Origin: Emergomyces orientalis | Taxonomy: Eukaryota; Ascomycota; Eurotiomycetes; Onygenales; Ajellomycetaceae | Direction of reading: 5' to 3' | NCBI GenBank assembly: GCA_002110485.1 | Contig: MOWL01000067.1 | Span: 1 to 64,000, forward strand | DNA: 64,000 bases | Part shown: positions 9,331-20,319 of the stretch, one piece after another | Layout: each line of letters begins with the position of its first letter | Position numbering within the stretch: position 1 is the first letter of the stretch | Translations under genes and position numbers: made by a program | The notes under the pieces: generated by a model | Told to the model about the DNA's origin: nothing | The model's input: only the letters and a program-made list of their open reading frames with translations | Databases searched by the model: none

Positions 9331-12300
9331 TGACTGCAAGTCATTCTGACTCTCTTTCAAAGAATTCTTCTTATCAGTATCTTGTATATTCATCTCTTCC
9401 TCTTCAATATCATTTGCTTCATTGATATTATTCTCTGCAACCGGCATTTGATTGTCTCGGAGATAGAACCTTTTTAACCTATTATCTGCAGTAGTATTTC
9501 GAAACAGCAAATCATTCAGCTCTTTCAGATGATAGATCTCTTTCTCATGATTTGCTTCTCGGATTCGATACGGGCCCAGCCATCGGAAGTTGAGCTTGGC
9601 AGAATAGGACGTTTCTAGCTTGATATCATGCAAAAGTATCAAATCACTTATCTGCAATGGTTCTCAGACTAATTGCTTAGTTTTATCAAATAGATCTCCG
9701 TTCTTCTCTCTCGCATGGTGCAGGTGATGAGTGGCCTTCTCCAGATCTTCATCTCTCTTTTCCAATTGTCGAATACGCATATATATCAAATCAGCACGGG
9801 ATTGCACTGTCTGCCAGGGAAGTGTTTGCCAAGTTGGAACATCAAGCTCTATTGGAAGGATAGCATCGTAGCCATATTGCAGGCGGAACGGGGTTTCACC
9901 AGTAGATTGCCGAATGGTGACGCGATCTGCCCATAGCACAGAATGGAAATGATTAACCCAGCTTCTTCCATCTGCAGCTAGCTTTGAAAGTGCATCAGAT
10001 ATCGGGCGGTGACCGCGTTCGACCATGCCATTAGCCTTCGCATTGTATGGTGAGATGGTTATTTGATTAACACAATATTTGACAGTGAGAATCTTAGTTC
10101 ATTTTTGATTCTCCAGCCTGCCATCACACACTAATTCTTGAAAGCAGCTGTGTTGACAAATGATATTCTCATAGATGAATTGCGCCACATTCTCAGCTGT
10201 TCCACGAGCGAGAGGGCGGCCTTCCACCCAGTCAGTGAGATCATTCTGAGCAATAACAGCACATTGCTTGTCTTGGTTCTTTGGAAACTTGACAACATCG
10301 ATACACCACTTGTCCCATAGATAATTGTGGCTTGTTGGATATAGTGGTTCTTCCAAGCGAGCGCCATTCCTCAGCTGGCACACTGTGCAGCTTTTGCAAT
10401 AATTCTTGACGGCTTTCCAGATACCTTCTCATCAATATCACTGCATGATCTTGTGGTTTGTGGCCTCGCGGCCCTTATGACCAGATTCATCATGCATCCG
10501 AGCAATGATATTCTTTTGCTCAGATGAGTTATCAACCACGCATCTCAGAGGAATTCCCTTGCCTGATCATCGGAATAGATGTTGACCTTGGACAATATAT
10601 CGAAGTGCATGCTTGCGCCATTTAGAAAAGACGGAACGTGGTATATCATCCGGCCGCTTCATGGTGGTGAGAAACCTCGCAATTGATTCACTGCAATCAG
10701 AATAATCAGGCGAAAGAACACACACACCTGATGACTCAGAAGCATCCACACCGCTGACATCGAAATCAGGAACCGTCAAAGATGCAACACTAATATAGTT
10801 GAGTTCTGCATCTATGAAATCATTGATATCTTGATCCTCAGGAACCTCACCCTCAGCAGAAGGTCGACGAGATAGCCCATCTGCAGCAGTATGCTTCTGA
10901 TCAGGCACATGTCGAACTTCAAAATCAAACATCCGAATCCAGGCAAGCCAGCCAGTAACAAGAGCACCAGGCAGGTCAGTGACAGATCAATTGAGCTGTG
11001 CCACTAGAGTCTTCGCGTCGGTTTCCAGAATAAAGTGAACACCATACAGATAATAACAGCATTTCTTTAGCATCTTGAGCACAGCGCGGCATTCTCGCTT
11101 TCCTGCATCATATTTTGCTTCGGCGGGGCTCCAGATTCCGCTCTCATATCGGCAAGGGTGTAGCTTTCCATTCAATTTATCCCGTTGGCTGAGCGTTCCA
11201 CCCCATCCTTCAAGACAGGCATCCGTGGCCATCACGATATCACCGGCATCTTCAGAATAATCAATGCAGCAAAGTGCAGGGGCAGTTGTCAGGGCATTCT
11301 TCAAAATTGCCATTGCATTCACTTGTTCAAGACCCCAGGTAAAAGGAATGTTCTTCTTGAATAGAATATAGATAGGTATAGAAATGATAGCGAAATTCGG
11401 AATCCATATTCTATAGTAAACACAAACACCTAAGAAAGCTTGGGCATCTGTGACATCTGTCAGATCTGGTCACTCAACGATTTTGACGATTTTCGCAGCT
11501 TCAGGGCGCCTGCCGTCAGCATCCACAACATATCTGACTAGAACCATACCGGAGCAGGTGAATTCTGACTTTTCAACCTGGATACACGTGTCCGCGAGTT
11601 CTATGCTGATGAGGGTGGCATCTAAGTTTTGCAGATGCTCCAGAACAAATTTCTGAATATCTGGCATCACTTCTTCATCATTGTAATGCGTCCGCGGGCC
11701 TTTCACACCAATATCATCCATAAAATTGTCTGCTTGATGCGGTATGTTCGATCGAAGAATGCGTGCCATGATTCAGCAGAACTGTGCAATAGAATTCATC
11801 GCGTCTTGTGGCAGTGCTGTCTGACAAAGCAATCTGATTGGAGTAAGAAAAGCTGTCATATCTCGGCTGTCTTTGTGTAAAGAAACTTGATCATATTCAG
11901 AAAAGAAATTCATCATGCTTGTTATCTTCATTCCCGCGAAATCCTCAGCAAACGCGTCCGCACTAGATGAAATATACACATCATGAATAGTGACAGTGTT
12001 CATGTCCATGCACACTTTGACAATGTGATATTTCCCAGCTTCTTTCTTCTTGACGAGGAATCACTTATTTTGATACAAATCATGACAATGTTCATAAACT
12101 TCAGAATCAACGCGTTCGCGAAGCATATTGATGATTGTAGAGATGAGCTTTTGAGGAATAGAAAATTCTGTCACTTGTCATGCTTTATGCAGAGCAACAT
12201 GAATCTTGACAGATGAAGAGACTTCTTTTGCAAGTATTCTGCAATTCTTAAAACTTCATACAAGAGCTTTTTCTCTTCTAAGCAGAATCTCAATCAAAAG

Positions 12301-12522
12301 TTCGCGTTCCTGTGGGGTGAGCATCAATTCAATCCACAGATTCTTGATCCTTTTCTCTGTGAGTCGCGAACCTCGCGGGCAATCAGAGAAATGAGATGTA
12401 ATGAAATAATTGTAGAGCAAAGGCAGATTCTGCTCTGGAATCACATTGTCTTTGAACCATTGTTGGTGAATTTCTCTCCACTTATCTGTTCCGCCGGGAA
12501 TCCTGCCACCTGTAGTTGACAT
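9331..12522 (-). pseudogene. Decayed pol of element 2 (RT-RNase H-integrase)
   Basis: Homologous to 402-3290 along its whole length and in one continuous frame, but interrupted by stops such as CGA to TGA at about 11,770, 10,985 and 9,660, and TGG to TGA at about 10,435 and 10,097. The FMDD box (near 11,720), the RNase H motifs and the integrase core can still be followed. Missense changes are also transitions, for example Arg to His/Cys, Asp to Asn, Gly to Glu and Pro to Ser. It cannot make a functional polyprotein. Confidence 0.9.
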
Positions 12523-12995
12523 ATTGAGAGATTGAATCTTATCGGCTTTTCACTTGTATAATGTCGCAACGACTGGACCGCGCGATCGAGGAGAAGATCG
12601 TGAAGAAGCATATAAAGACAAATCATGAAGCTGCACATCATGAACATGGTGTGATTTGGATATTGAATAATTAGAGAAAGAAAAAGATGAATGTGTAGAC
12701 AGATAAAATTGTTGATGTAGAATGATGAAGAAAAACCTGTGAGGTTCTCAGACATTTTGAGACAGCATTCTCTGATTGACTGAATCTTTTGGCGGCCCGG
12801 GGCTGCCAAAAGTCTGATTGGCTGACGCACCCACACCGCTTTCAAAACACGGCAGAATATTTGCCCCACTATCTACATCGCGATCGCTGAATCTGATATC
12901 ATTTCTTTGCTCACTACATTCAACATCGCAAAGATCAATTGAACTCAGCATATCTAGTTTAAAGTCTGCACTTTGTCATGAAGATCATCTAACTT

Positions 12996-14202
12996 TCAAT
13001 CTCCATGATTGCTGGGAGAATAATCAAGAAAAGACACCTGATTCTTCTCATTCTTCAGATCAAAAACATGAACAAGAATGCTGTCTTTGTTATCTGTAGT
13101 TCTTGTCAAACGCGTCGCGTTTTCATATGGTTGGCTGAGAATGCAATCATGAGAACCGCGTTCCATGATGAAGAATGTCTGAGACATCATAACAGATTCA
13201 AGATAAACAGAAACATTCTTGCAGATTCCAATGACACCACTCTGCGACCCTCAGCTTCAAGAATAGGTTTGACAGCATCTCTTTGAATGATGAGACTGAG
13301 ATCTAACACAGTTCTTTTAACAAGACAGTTAATTTCTACATCTCCATCAAATATTGCCTCAGTTTCCCCCTTTCCAATTCCGACAGTGAACTTGATGTGT
13401 CCAACCGAAACAAGATTTCAACAAGGATTATACTCAGCAACAGAAGTGCCAGATTGAATCAGGGCAATGGTGGCTGCATCATCCCGAATCATATGCTGTT
13501 GAACTTCGATGGGAAGATTTTGAAAGAACATGTGCTGGAGTTGAGTGAAGCATGCCATGAGATCTTTAATCTGAATTTCATCAATTTCTTGATGCATGAT
13601 CTTCTCAAATATTCACTGTGTTGTGATCATCATATTATCTTTATTCTTCATTTCTGCAGAAAGCTTTGGCCCTTTGAGTTTCTGAGGCCTGCAGAGAACA
13701 GTTTTCTTCTGAATCTGCAGAGTATCTGTCATTTCTGAATCTGGGACAATTTCACTGTCTCCGAGCTTTGAACTTCCGCTCTGAAGCTGTTCATTATGAA
13801 GAGATTGAGAATTATCATTCTCATCATCTTTCTGTGAAGCAGAGATCACATCTTGAGCAAAAGAAACTGATTTCTTATCTGAATATCTGTCATTGCATCA
13901 AGAATGTGTTGTTGACAGTCTCTTCTCCTTCTCAATTCGTCTGGAAAGTGTTGCTTGATTTTTATTCATAGAAGAGGCCTTATCCTTCTCAGTAGAAGTG
14001 AAAGCAGTCATACACTAACAATCTTCTTCATCTCACTATTGGTCATATCACCTTCCTCAGGGCCACTATCAAATTCAATATCACATATGCTTACGGCATT
14101 CACCGATGGCATCGGGGATCCGTCAGGAAATACCCGGATACTACCATCATTCCGAAGTTTATCCGCGGTTGGGACAGTCAGCGGTGCAGCCATTTGCTTC
14201 AA
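12996..14202 (-). pseudogene. Decayed protease region of element 2
   Basis: A continuous frame on the - strand with several TGA stops joins gag to pol. Near 13,340 there is a retropepsin-like active-site neighbourhood (IFDGDVEIN, where D-x-G-A is expected and both departures are single transitions). Further on is a segment resembling the ILGQPW flap-distal motif of retroviral-type aspartic proteases (CILSQPYE near 13,130). It would have cleaved the gag-pol precursor. Confidence 0.6.
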
Positions 14203-14229
14203 AAGTCATTCAATTGTAACAATATGAAG

Positions 14230-15510
14230 CTTAAGTCAGTTGATAGCAATCTTCGGGCCTTTTCTCATCACATTACTCTCATAGTATTCTCCAATCATAT
14301 TCCGATGAATCTTGCCCTGATCAATGAGCCGGCCAATTGCTAAGCAATTTGAAAGCATATGGTTTGAATCTCCGCAACCCCAGCATGACATCAGCGGTTG
14401 ATCGTATTGAACAAAGCTTCCGGATCAAGATTGAGACAGGCCTCCAGGTCCATGTTGAGTTTCATAGTAAGACATATTTGGCAAATTCAATGCAGGATCA
14501 CGTCCTCGAGTAAGAAGAATCTTTGGAGCAGTCACATTTTACTGCATGTTTCCCTGGTTTTGAATGCCAGTGATCGCCAGAGATAATGTGTTCATTCAGT
14601 TGACAAGATTCTCAAGAATGTTATCACTCGGATTCTGTGTTTTCACATCCGGAGCAGGCATCGCCGAAGCAGTCGGCACAGGCACATTCAATGTGGGCGG
14701 ATTAAACACGGGCTGAGCAGACGGCTGCATCAATGAAATAGAGTTGGGGAAAACATCAGGTGTCAGAACTCGTGCAATCTCTTTCTTTGTCTTCTGCATT
14801 TGAGACACAGCATCGCAGATCTTCAGCAGTTCCCATCCAGATTGACTAATTTTATCAAATTCAGCAGTGCGGAAAGCTTTTTCATGAATATCTTCTGAAA
14901 GTCCTTGAAGAAATCAGATACAAGCAAGAGATTGTTGCAATTTATTCTTGCAAATGAGAGGCATCACAACTGTGTGAAATTGACAGCAGTAGACGAGGAT
15001 CTCCTGGCTGGTAGAATGAGTTTTGTTGCACAATGCATGAAGGTAAGATTGATTATACATCTGTTGGTGAGCATCTTCGCGCCAGAAATCAGCAAGCAAC
15101 TGCTTTTTAACCATTTTCCATGTCTTATGATTCAAGACAAGCTGATTGATATGGCCCTGCAGTTCCATGGTACAATAGTTCCGTAATACCGCCAGAGCAT
15201 CGATTCCTGCAACGAAATGCAAGGTGCACATTGCCTCATATCGATCAACAAAAGCAGTAATGTTTCTCCCATCAAAGAATGGGGCTCCAGGTGCTCCAGG
15301 AATCGGCATCGGCATGACAAGACGTTGATATGGCAGTCCACTATTGGGAGTCGGCTGACCGGACGAGGTAGTAGTGGGTGTAGTCATCTTTTCTTTGCTA
15401 GCTTCTGTCTTCTCTTTGCTAACTTCTATTTTCGGGGGCGCTGCAGAGACCTTTCCTGACTGAGTTTGACGATGGGCAATAGAATCCGACCGAGAATGCT
15501 TGGAAGACAT
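14230..15510 (-). pseudogene. Decayed gag of element 2 (capsid and zinc knuckle)
   Basis: The likely start is ATG at 15,510 (MSSKHSRSDS). The open stretch runs to 14,914, where a TGA interrupts and the same frame continues. A capsid-like segment (FFDGRNITAFVDRYE, then FWREDAHQQMYN) is typical of fungal gypsy Gag. At 14,385-14,344 a perfect CCHC zinc knuckle (CWGCGDSNHMLSNC, spacing C-x2-C-x4-H-x4-C) is preserved and would have bound element RNA. The open frame extends upstream into the LTR, but those codons look like leader. Confidence 0.8.
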
Positions 15511-15927
15511 ATATTGAGAAAGAAAGGAACGCACAAAAGACTTCTGTTCACATAAGAGAAAGAGTTCAACAATACTATCAATATCAATATCCTTTTTATA
15601 TTCAAATCTCAAATCCTCAAGAAAGAGAAGGAATTTCAACATCCACTTTAGATCTTTTTGCTGAAGGTCTTTTTTCTTATCACTTTTCTCAACATTTCTC
15701 TCTTCTTTCATTTGTTGAATAGGGGTATGGGTATTCAAATTGAGCTTATCAGTGGGGCGTTCGCTCGCATCCTTCATTATCCACTGTCGATATCGGCCAT
15801 ATCGGCCAATCAGAGGCTTCCACAAATGAACACTATTGAAAAGAATGCTCAACAAAAGCAGAAAAGACAAAATGTTGAGAGAAATCATATCAGTCGTAGC
15901 TACCGCCTGCCCATCCATTTTGAATTG

Positions 15928-15944
15928 CCTTCCCAGGGACGCCA
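15928..15944 (-). other. Probable primer-binding site of element 2
   Basis: One base after the 5' LTR end the - strand reads TGGCGTCCCTGGGA. TGG at this position is the usual complement of a tRNA CCA end. I cannot name the tRNA, and the site may be mutated. Confidence 0.45.
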
Positions 15945-15945
15945 A

Positions 15946-16293
15946 TGAAGTGGAATAAGGGGTTGTGCACTTTTGACGGCACGTGGGCAGGAGCAGCGGG
16001 ATCATAAGAAGGTTGGTAAGTTCGCCGTGTATACAATATTCTATTCAATGAGCTATCCAAATAGCAATACAAAAGAACACATAGAAGATTCAAATATAGA
16101 AGAAGAACAAGCAATCAATTATATATTAAATCACACAATCAAAAAGGAGCAATCTCACTGCTCTGTGTACAATCAATCTTCGCCGAATCCACACGTGTGT
16201 CAAAGGATAATGGGAATATGAGGCAGCCATGCCAAACAAATATATGAGGCGGTCTCGGCGAAAAGTAATACCACGCCGAGATTCCCCACCACA
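15946..16293 (-). repeat. 5' LTR of element 2 (348 bp, complete)
   Basis: On the + strand it runs from TGAAGTGG to CCCACCACA; on the - strand it starts TGTGGTGGGG and ends CCACTTCA. It is identical in length to the LTR at 5375-5722. All 11 differences are transitions toward A/T here. In element 1 orientation I count them at CpG (5), CpA (3) and CpC (3), with none at CpT. Confidence 0.93.
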
Positions 16294-16561
16294 ATGCAAG
16301 AATTATACACTGAGAATCATGAAAATGCCAGATATTCATTCAATTAGAAAAAGAATATCTACATCTTATCCTCCAATTCAATCTGGAAATGACCTAGATT
16401 GGAATAGATATCTAGATTGGAATGAAAGTCAAGAAAATCAAGAAAATGAGAGAAATAGAAAAAAAATCTCTTCTTAACTATATAGAGTATGCTCAATGAT
16501 TAAAAATGAGTTCTTCTCATTAAATATTGAAAAGATTGAACACAAAAAACTATATTCATGA
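16294..16561 (+). pseudogene. AT-rich LINE remnant between RT and RNase H
   Basis: No long frame is open here, but one frame reads a Pro/Trp-containing linker (SYPPIQSGNDLDWNRY) similar in style to the RT-RNase H linker of Tad-like LINEs. Element 2 appears to have inserted into this LINE. If so, its 5' part (endonuclease and RT) should lie beyond the left side of the nested elements, outside the window. Confidence 0.4.
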
Positions 16562-17572
16562 AAAGAAAAACTAGGCTCAAGGATTTCAATTGAAATAAGC
16601 ACATTATCAAAACCAGAAGAAGCTGAGAATCATAGAAGAATAATAGAGAAAATTGATTTTAAAAAGTCAATTCTAATCTATTCAGATGATTCAATGAATG
16701 AAAATAAAGGCCTAGAAGCTGGAATAGCATATACAGAAGATAATTACAAATATACATCAGATTCATGGAATATTGGAAATGAATGTGAAGTATTTGATGC
16801 TGAATTATATGCTATTATGAAAGCTTTTAAACTGATAGAAATAAAAGCTTCAAAAAGAAAAGATATGAAAGAAGCATGGATTTTTTCAGATAGTCAAGCA
16901 GCTTTGAAAAGAATTCAAAAAAATGAAATTCATAATGGTCAAATGAATATAGAAGTAATTCTAAAGATATGCAAAAGAATTCAATTAAAATATAAGACAA
17001 AGATATATCTGAGCTGGGTTCCTGCTCATATAAATATACATGGAAATGAGCTTGCTGATGAAGCAGCAAAGAAAGGAACAGAACTAAATATTGCAAGTTC
17101 AAAAATAGTTTCATGGTCTTTTATTAAAAGAAAGATAAAAGAGAATTGCTTAGAAAAATGGCATAAAATATGGGAAAAACAAAGAAAAAGTCCTCACTAT
17201 CTTAGATTTGAAACTAAACCTAAATGGAAATCATGCTCTATTAAGTGCAAGAAGAAGCTTTTCTCCTCAATCATTCAATTGAAACTAGATCATGGCTATT
17301 TCAAATCTTATTTGAAAAGAATATCTGATATTGAAAGTGAAAATTGTGAATATTGTGACTCTCTTAAAGACCCAGAACATATCTTAATGAATTGCTCATT
17401 AAATCAAGAACTTAGAGCTGAACTGAGATATAAATATAAGCTGAGAGAAATGAATATGAAACTACTATTTTCAACTGAAATAGGCAGTCAATATTTAATT
17501 GATTTTCTCAATGAAACTCAAATAGCTACTAGAAATCAATTCTATTTCAAAGATGAAAATATAAATGAATGA
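16562..17572 (+). CDS. LINE 3' end: RNase H domain and zinc knuckle
   Basis: The open frame begins just after a TGA near 16,559; the first ATG is at 16,694 (292 codons). It has RNase H type I motifs in order: YSDDS (16,677-16,691), DAELYAI, FSDSQAAL and the C-terminal WVPAHINIHGNELADEAA. Near the end is a CCHC knuckle (CEYCDSLKDPEHILMNC) as in the tail of non-LTR retrotransposon ORF2. This matches fungal Tad/I-type LINEs with an RNase H domain. The sequence is extremely AT-rich and CpG-poor, which suggests past RIP-like mutation, yet the frame is still open. It is a 5'-truncated or interrupted copy, so activity is unlikely. Confidence 0.75.
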   Translation, partial: KEKLGSRISIEISTLSKPEEAENHRRIIEKIDFKKSILIYSDDSMNENKGLEAGIAYTEDNYKYTSDSWNIGNECEVFDAELYAIMKAFKLIEIKASKRKDMKEAWIFSDSQAALKRIQKNEIHNGQMNIEVILKICKRIQLKYKTKIYLSWVPAHINIHGNELADEAAKKGTELNIASSKIVSWSFIKRKIKENCLEKWHKIWEKQRKSPHYLRFETKPKWKSCSIKCKKKLFSSIIQLKLDHGYFKSYLKRISDIESENCEYCDSLKDPEHILMNCSLNQELRAELRYKYKLREMNMKLLFSTEIGSQYLIDFLNETQIATRNQFYFKDENINE

Positions 17573-17972
17573 GAATCTGAAATATTCTTTATAAAAACTG
17601 CTAGATATTATATAATATCTCACTATTTCTTTTGTGTTAGAGTCTGTCTTTTATTTCCTTTGTATTCATGTCATGAGTTATTTTGTCTATCATTAATTTA
17701 TTTTCTTTGTAATCACTTGAAAATTATATGAAAAAAAGAGAATATAAATAATCTTCAAAAATATTTATAAATAAATAAATAAAAAAAAGAAAAATCAATT
17801 TGCTGACTATTCTGGGCTGGAATTCAAGTATTGCAAGTGCTATTTGTTTGAAGAAAAAATGTATAGTAATTAGTATTAAAGTTAGAAAAATCCTGAGACT
17901 CTTTGAGTCTCAGGTAGATATCATAGTCTCTGACTGCATATATATCTATAATTGAAGAATAATAATAATAAT
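17573..17972 (+). other. LINE 3' UTR with hairpin and (TAA)n tail
   Basis: This is non-coding AT-rich sequence after the LINE ORF. It contains a perfect 10-bp-stem hairpin with a 3-base loop (17,892-17,914, CCTGAGACTC / GAGTCTCAGG). It ends in a short run of AATAATAATAATAATAA at about 17,957-17,973, the kind of simple-repeat tail with which fungal LINEs often end. Confidence 0.55.
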
Positions 17973-18200
17973 AACACTCTTCTTACATGTGCCTGTGAAT
18001 GCAAGAAAACATCAGAACACTTTTTCTTCTGCTGAAAAGAAAGAAGACTCAGTCAGTTTAATACATCATTTTCATCACTCTGCACAAGCTCAAAAGAGAC
18101 ACTTAACTGAATACTTAGTACTAAGACAGAAGTAAAATTCTTTGCTAGCTGATACTCAAAAACTTTCTTCTTCATCAAAATTCAATATCAGTTTTAAATC
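17973..18200 (+). pseudogene. Second LINE relic, C-terminal zinc-finger region
   Basis: One frame from about 17,985 reads a C-x-C-x-C...SEHFFFC segment, resembling the C-terminal zinc finger of LINE ORF2 proteins. It is followed by degraded sequence with several TGA stops (for example near 18,035 and 18,110). It starts right after the (TAA)n tail of the previous element. Short and uncertain. Confidence 0.35.
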
Positions 18201-18427
18201 TATAATTACTTTTTCTATCTCTTCTCTATGTTATCTCTCTTCACTCACTCTTCTTTTTTCTGCTTCTATATTTATTATATCTCTTTCTCTACTACTTCTC
18301 TTCACACCCAGGCAACTACACTCACTTAAATCTTAATAACTCTGCTTTGAGGTTCTCTCAATCTCATATATACTGGTGCTTCACCCCAGCTGCACCCCAA
18401 TCAGAACCTCCAGGAAGGAGGATAATG
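18201..18427. other. AT-rich sequence, no gene seen
   Basis: This stretch is T/C-rich and CpG-poor up to about 18,340; base composition then returns to normal. At 18,400-18,427 it ends in a purine-rich stretch (GGAAGGAGGATAATG) immediately before a possible LTR. It marks the edge of the RIP-like block. Confidence 0.5.
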
Positions 18428-18631
18428 TGTAATATCCAATACAGTAGGGCTTCGGCCAACTAGAACCCGTCAGGCAGTAGACTAGCTACTGCGCTGGCGC
18501 GCCTGATACCCCTAGGGAGGTTCTGTGGCCGAGGCGGTCTGCTTAGTCAGCCGCTTACGTGTCTCCAGGCGTTAAATAATTAATAATAATAATAATAATA
18601 GGATCAACTATCTCACGAGCATCATCCAACA
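18428..18631. repeat. Possible solo LTR (204 bp)
   Basis: The segment starts TGTAATATCC and ends CATCCAACA, giving TGT..ACA ends. It is flanked by similar 5-mers (TAATG before, TTATG after) that could be a decayed target-site duplication. It contains a (TAA)n run at about 18,580-18,600. A purine-rich tract lies just upstream. No internal element sequence is recognisable on either side. It could instead be a LINE tail. Confidence 0.35.
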
Positions 18632-19878
18632 TTATGATCTAGTCTCAATGCGGGTAGAAAACACGAAGTTTCCTGTGAATTGGCTCATTGATGTTATTTT
18701 GGCCTCGCAATTGACAATACAAATACCTATAAAAAGCCTATATATCCGGCCCGAACGTCAACATCTGGCTGCATACCGTGCTGGGTACTATCATTTCGGT
18801 TCTATGGGAACTTTTCATATTCCAAAAAAGGACAGAAAAGTTTTCGCCCATGCAATATGCCTCTCCTTGCCACAATTCAGCAGACTATCGGGATGGTCAT
18901 TGCAGGTCAGCCCATTTAACTTCTCGGACTCCTCCATGTCCCCGGACCCTCGTTCTTGAGACGCTCCCCCAGTCAATGATTGCTCGAACCAGAACTAAGC
19001 GGCCGACCAGATATGCACTTTCTCAACCTAAAGATATTGAGATATATTTTTTTATTATTTTTGTGCTCCAAGCTGACCCGGCTACTGATTGCAAATGGGT
19101 AGCTCCCATAAATTCTAGCCTCGAACAACCCCCAGCTTCTACTCCCAAGGACGGGTTTTAACCTTGCGCAGCACGCAGAGCTGGGATACTGACACTGCTG
19201 CAACGAAAAGATTCAATTCTGCTCTCTCTGTATGGTTTTACCCCGGAATGTGCATTGTCCCTGGCGAGCATTGCACTTTCACAGCCAGCTTGATAATCGA
19301 GATTGCCTCATACACTGTGTGGATATATTCACGACATCATTAACCAACGAAAATGCAAACTAACCCATTCCAACTTCCTGATGTCTGCCTTCCCAGTCAA
19401 TGCAAAACACCTTGCTTGTTTCTTACTAATATTTAGGATGCTGGTATGGGTTCATTTCCAAAGAGGGAAAGAAAGCAGGAAAGATACGGGTGTGATGATA
19501 TACGATCAATTAAAACTAGCTATCTAACAATTAGTCAACTACTTACAAGAACAAAGGGCCTGTGATATCGCCATCGCATTGTTCTCATCTCGCCCCATTG
19601 GGTATATCGTTCCATTGGCTATATGCAATGATACAAAGAGAGAAATGCACGTCTAATTTTAAGGCCAGCAACCTCAACCGCAATTAGAACTTATATAACA
19701 ATTTGAAGGTACGATTTCAAATTTTTATTTTATTTGTACATATATTAGTTCGAGCTAAACTGTCATTACATCCAGCTTTCGCGGCGGGACACGGTGTTCG
19801 ATACTATCTGCGAAGGTCGGATAATGGCTTCAAGGCCCATCCATGACTGTTAAATACTGCTGGGGATGGTATTACACA
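18632..19878. other. Intergenic, no gene seen
   Basis: Composition is balanced. Open frames are short, lack splice-consistent partners and resemble nothing I know. No RNA gene was recognised. Confidence 0.5.
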
Positions 19879-20319
19879 TCAGGTGAATCGTGGTGGAACA
19901 ATAGTCGCTGGCTCAAGTGTCATCGCCGGAATTCCAGTCGTTGCTGGCTCAAGTGTCATCGCCGGAATTTCAGTCGTTGCTGGCTCAAGTGTCATCGCCG
20001 GAATTTTAGTCACTGCTGGCTCAAGTGTCATCGCCGGAATTTCAGTCGTTGCTGGCTCAAGTGTCATCGCCGGAATTTTAGTCACTGCTGGCTCAATTAT
20101 CATCGCCGGAATTTTAGTCGCTGCTGGCTCAAGTGTTATCGCCCGAATTTCAGTCGCTGCTGGCTCAAGTGTCATCGCCCGAATTTCAGTCGCCGCTCGT
20201 TCAAGCGCTGCAGCTTGAGCTTTGTTGGCCTTCACATTAAACCCAGAGATAGCTCTAGCGGCACTAAACTCAACGAAAGCGAGAGTAAATGCTGCTGCCA
20301 ATGGAAAAGAGAACTTCAT
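19879..20319 (-). CDS. Small secreted protein of 12-residue tandem repeats
   Basis: A 146-residue frame. Residues 1-23 form a typical signal peptide (MKFSFPLAAAFTLAFVEFSAARA). About eight copies of a 12-residue unit follow (consensus TLEPATTEIPAM, variants with Val/Ala, Lys/Glu and Pro/Arg). There are no cysteines and no membrane anchor, and the chain ends soon after the last repeat (PPRFT). The unit is alternately acidic/aliphatic and proline-containing, as in cell-wall or adhesin-like repeat proteins. The DNA repeat is 36 bp, so copy number may vary between strains without breaking the frame. Antisense frames are also open over the repeat, but only this strand begins with a signal peptide. 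It is isolated, between the transposon block and the kinesin gene. Function unknown. Confidence 0.6.
   Translation of the reverse strand: MKFSFPLAAAFTLAFVEFSAARAISGFNVKANKAQAAALERAATEIRAMTLEPAATEIRAITLEPAATKIPAMIIEPAVTKIPAMTLEPATTEIPAMTLEPAVTKIPAMTLEPATTEIPAMTLEPATTGIPAMTLEPATIVPPRFT
19905..20210. repeat. 36-bp tandem repeat, about 8 copies
   Basis: The unit GCTGGCTCAAGTGTCATCGC plus 16 more bases recurs every 36 bp with few substitutions. Neighbouring copies alternate between two variants (TCAGTCGTT and TTAGTCACT), suggesting duplication of a 72-bp dimer. It encodes the 12-residue repeats of the gene on the - strand. Confidence 0.85.

Larger units (their letters stand above)
1..12590. repeat. 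Large inverted repeat formed by two tail-to-tail elements
   Basis: Base 1 onward is the reverse complement of the sequence ending at 12,590. The match continues inward to 5374 / 5921 and into the LTRs. The left arm is about 5.4 kb and the right arm about 6.7 kb. The difference is explained by a 1,291-bp deletion plus about seven lost bases in the left arm. The repeat is not a programmed structure but the result of nested insertion. The central unpaired part is the outer 150 bp of the complete LTR. Confidence 0.9.
5723..16293 (-). mobile_element. Ty3/gypsy retrotransposon, element 2 (RIP-like decayed)
   Basis: Read on the - strand, the order is 5' LTR (16,293-15,946), leader, gag, zinc knuckle, protease, RT-RNase H-integrase, third ORF, polypurine tract, and a 3' LTR truncated by element 1. 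Adding the missing 150 bp of LTR gives a full length of about 10.72 kb. Relative to element 1, substitutions are overwhelmingly C:G to T:A, and internal stops are mainly TGA derived from CGA or TGG. This is the pattern expected from repeat-induced point mutation or methyl-cytosine deamination. The base pairs flanking the 5' LTR at 16,294 (ATGCA) should recur at the other end, outside the window. Confidence 0.93.

Noticed and set aside
19905..20210. CRISPR-like array
   Set aside because: Units are contiguous with no unique spacers, and the genome is eukaryotic.
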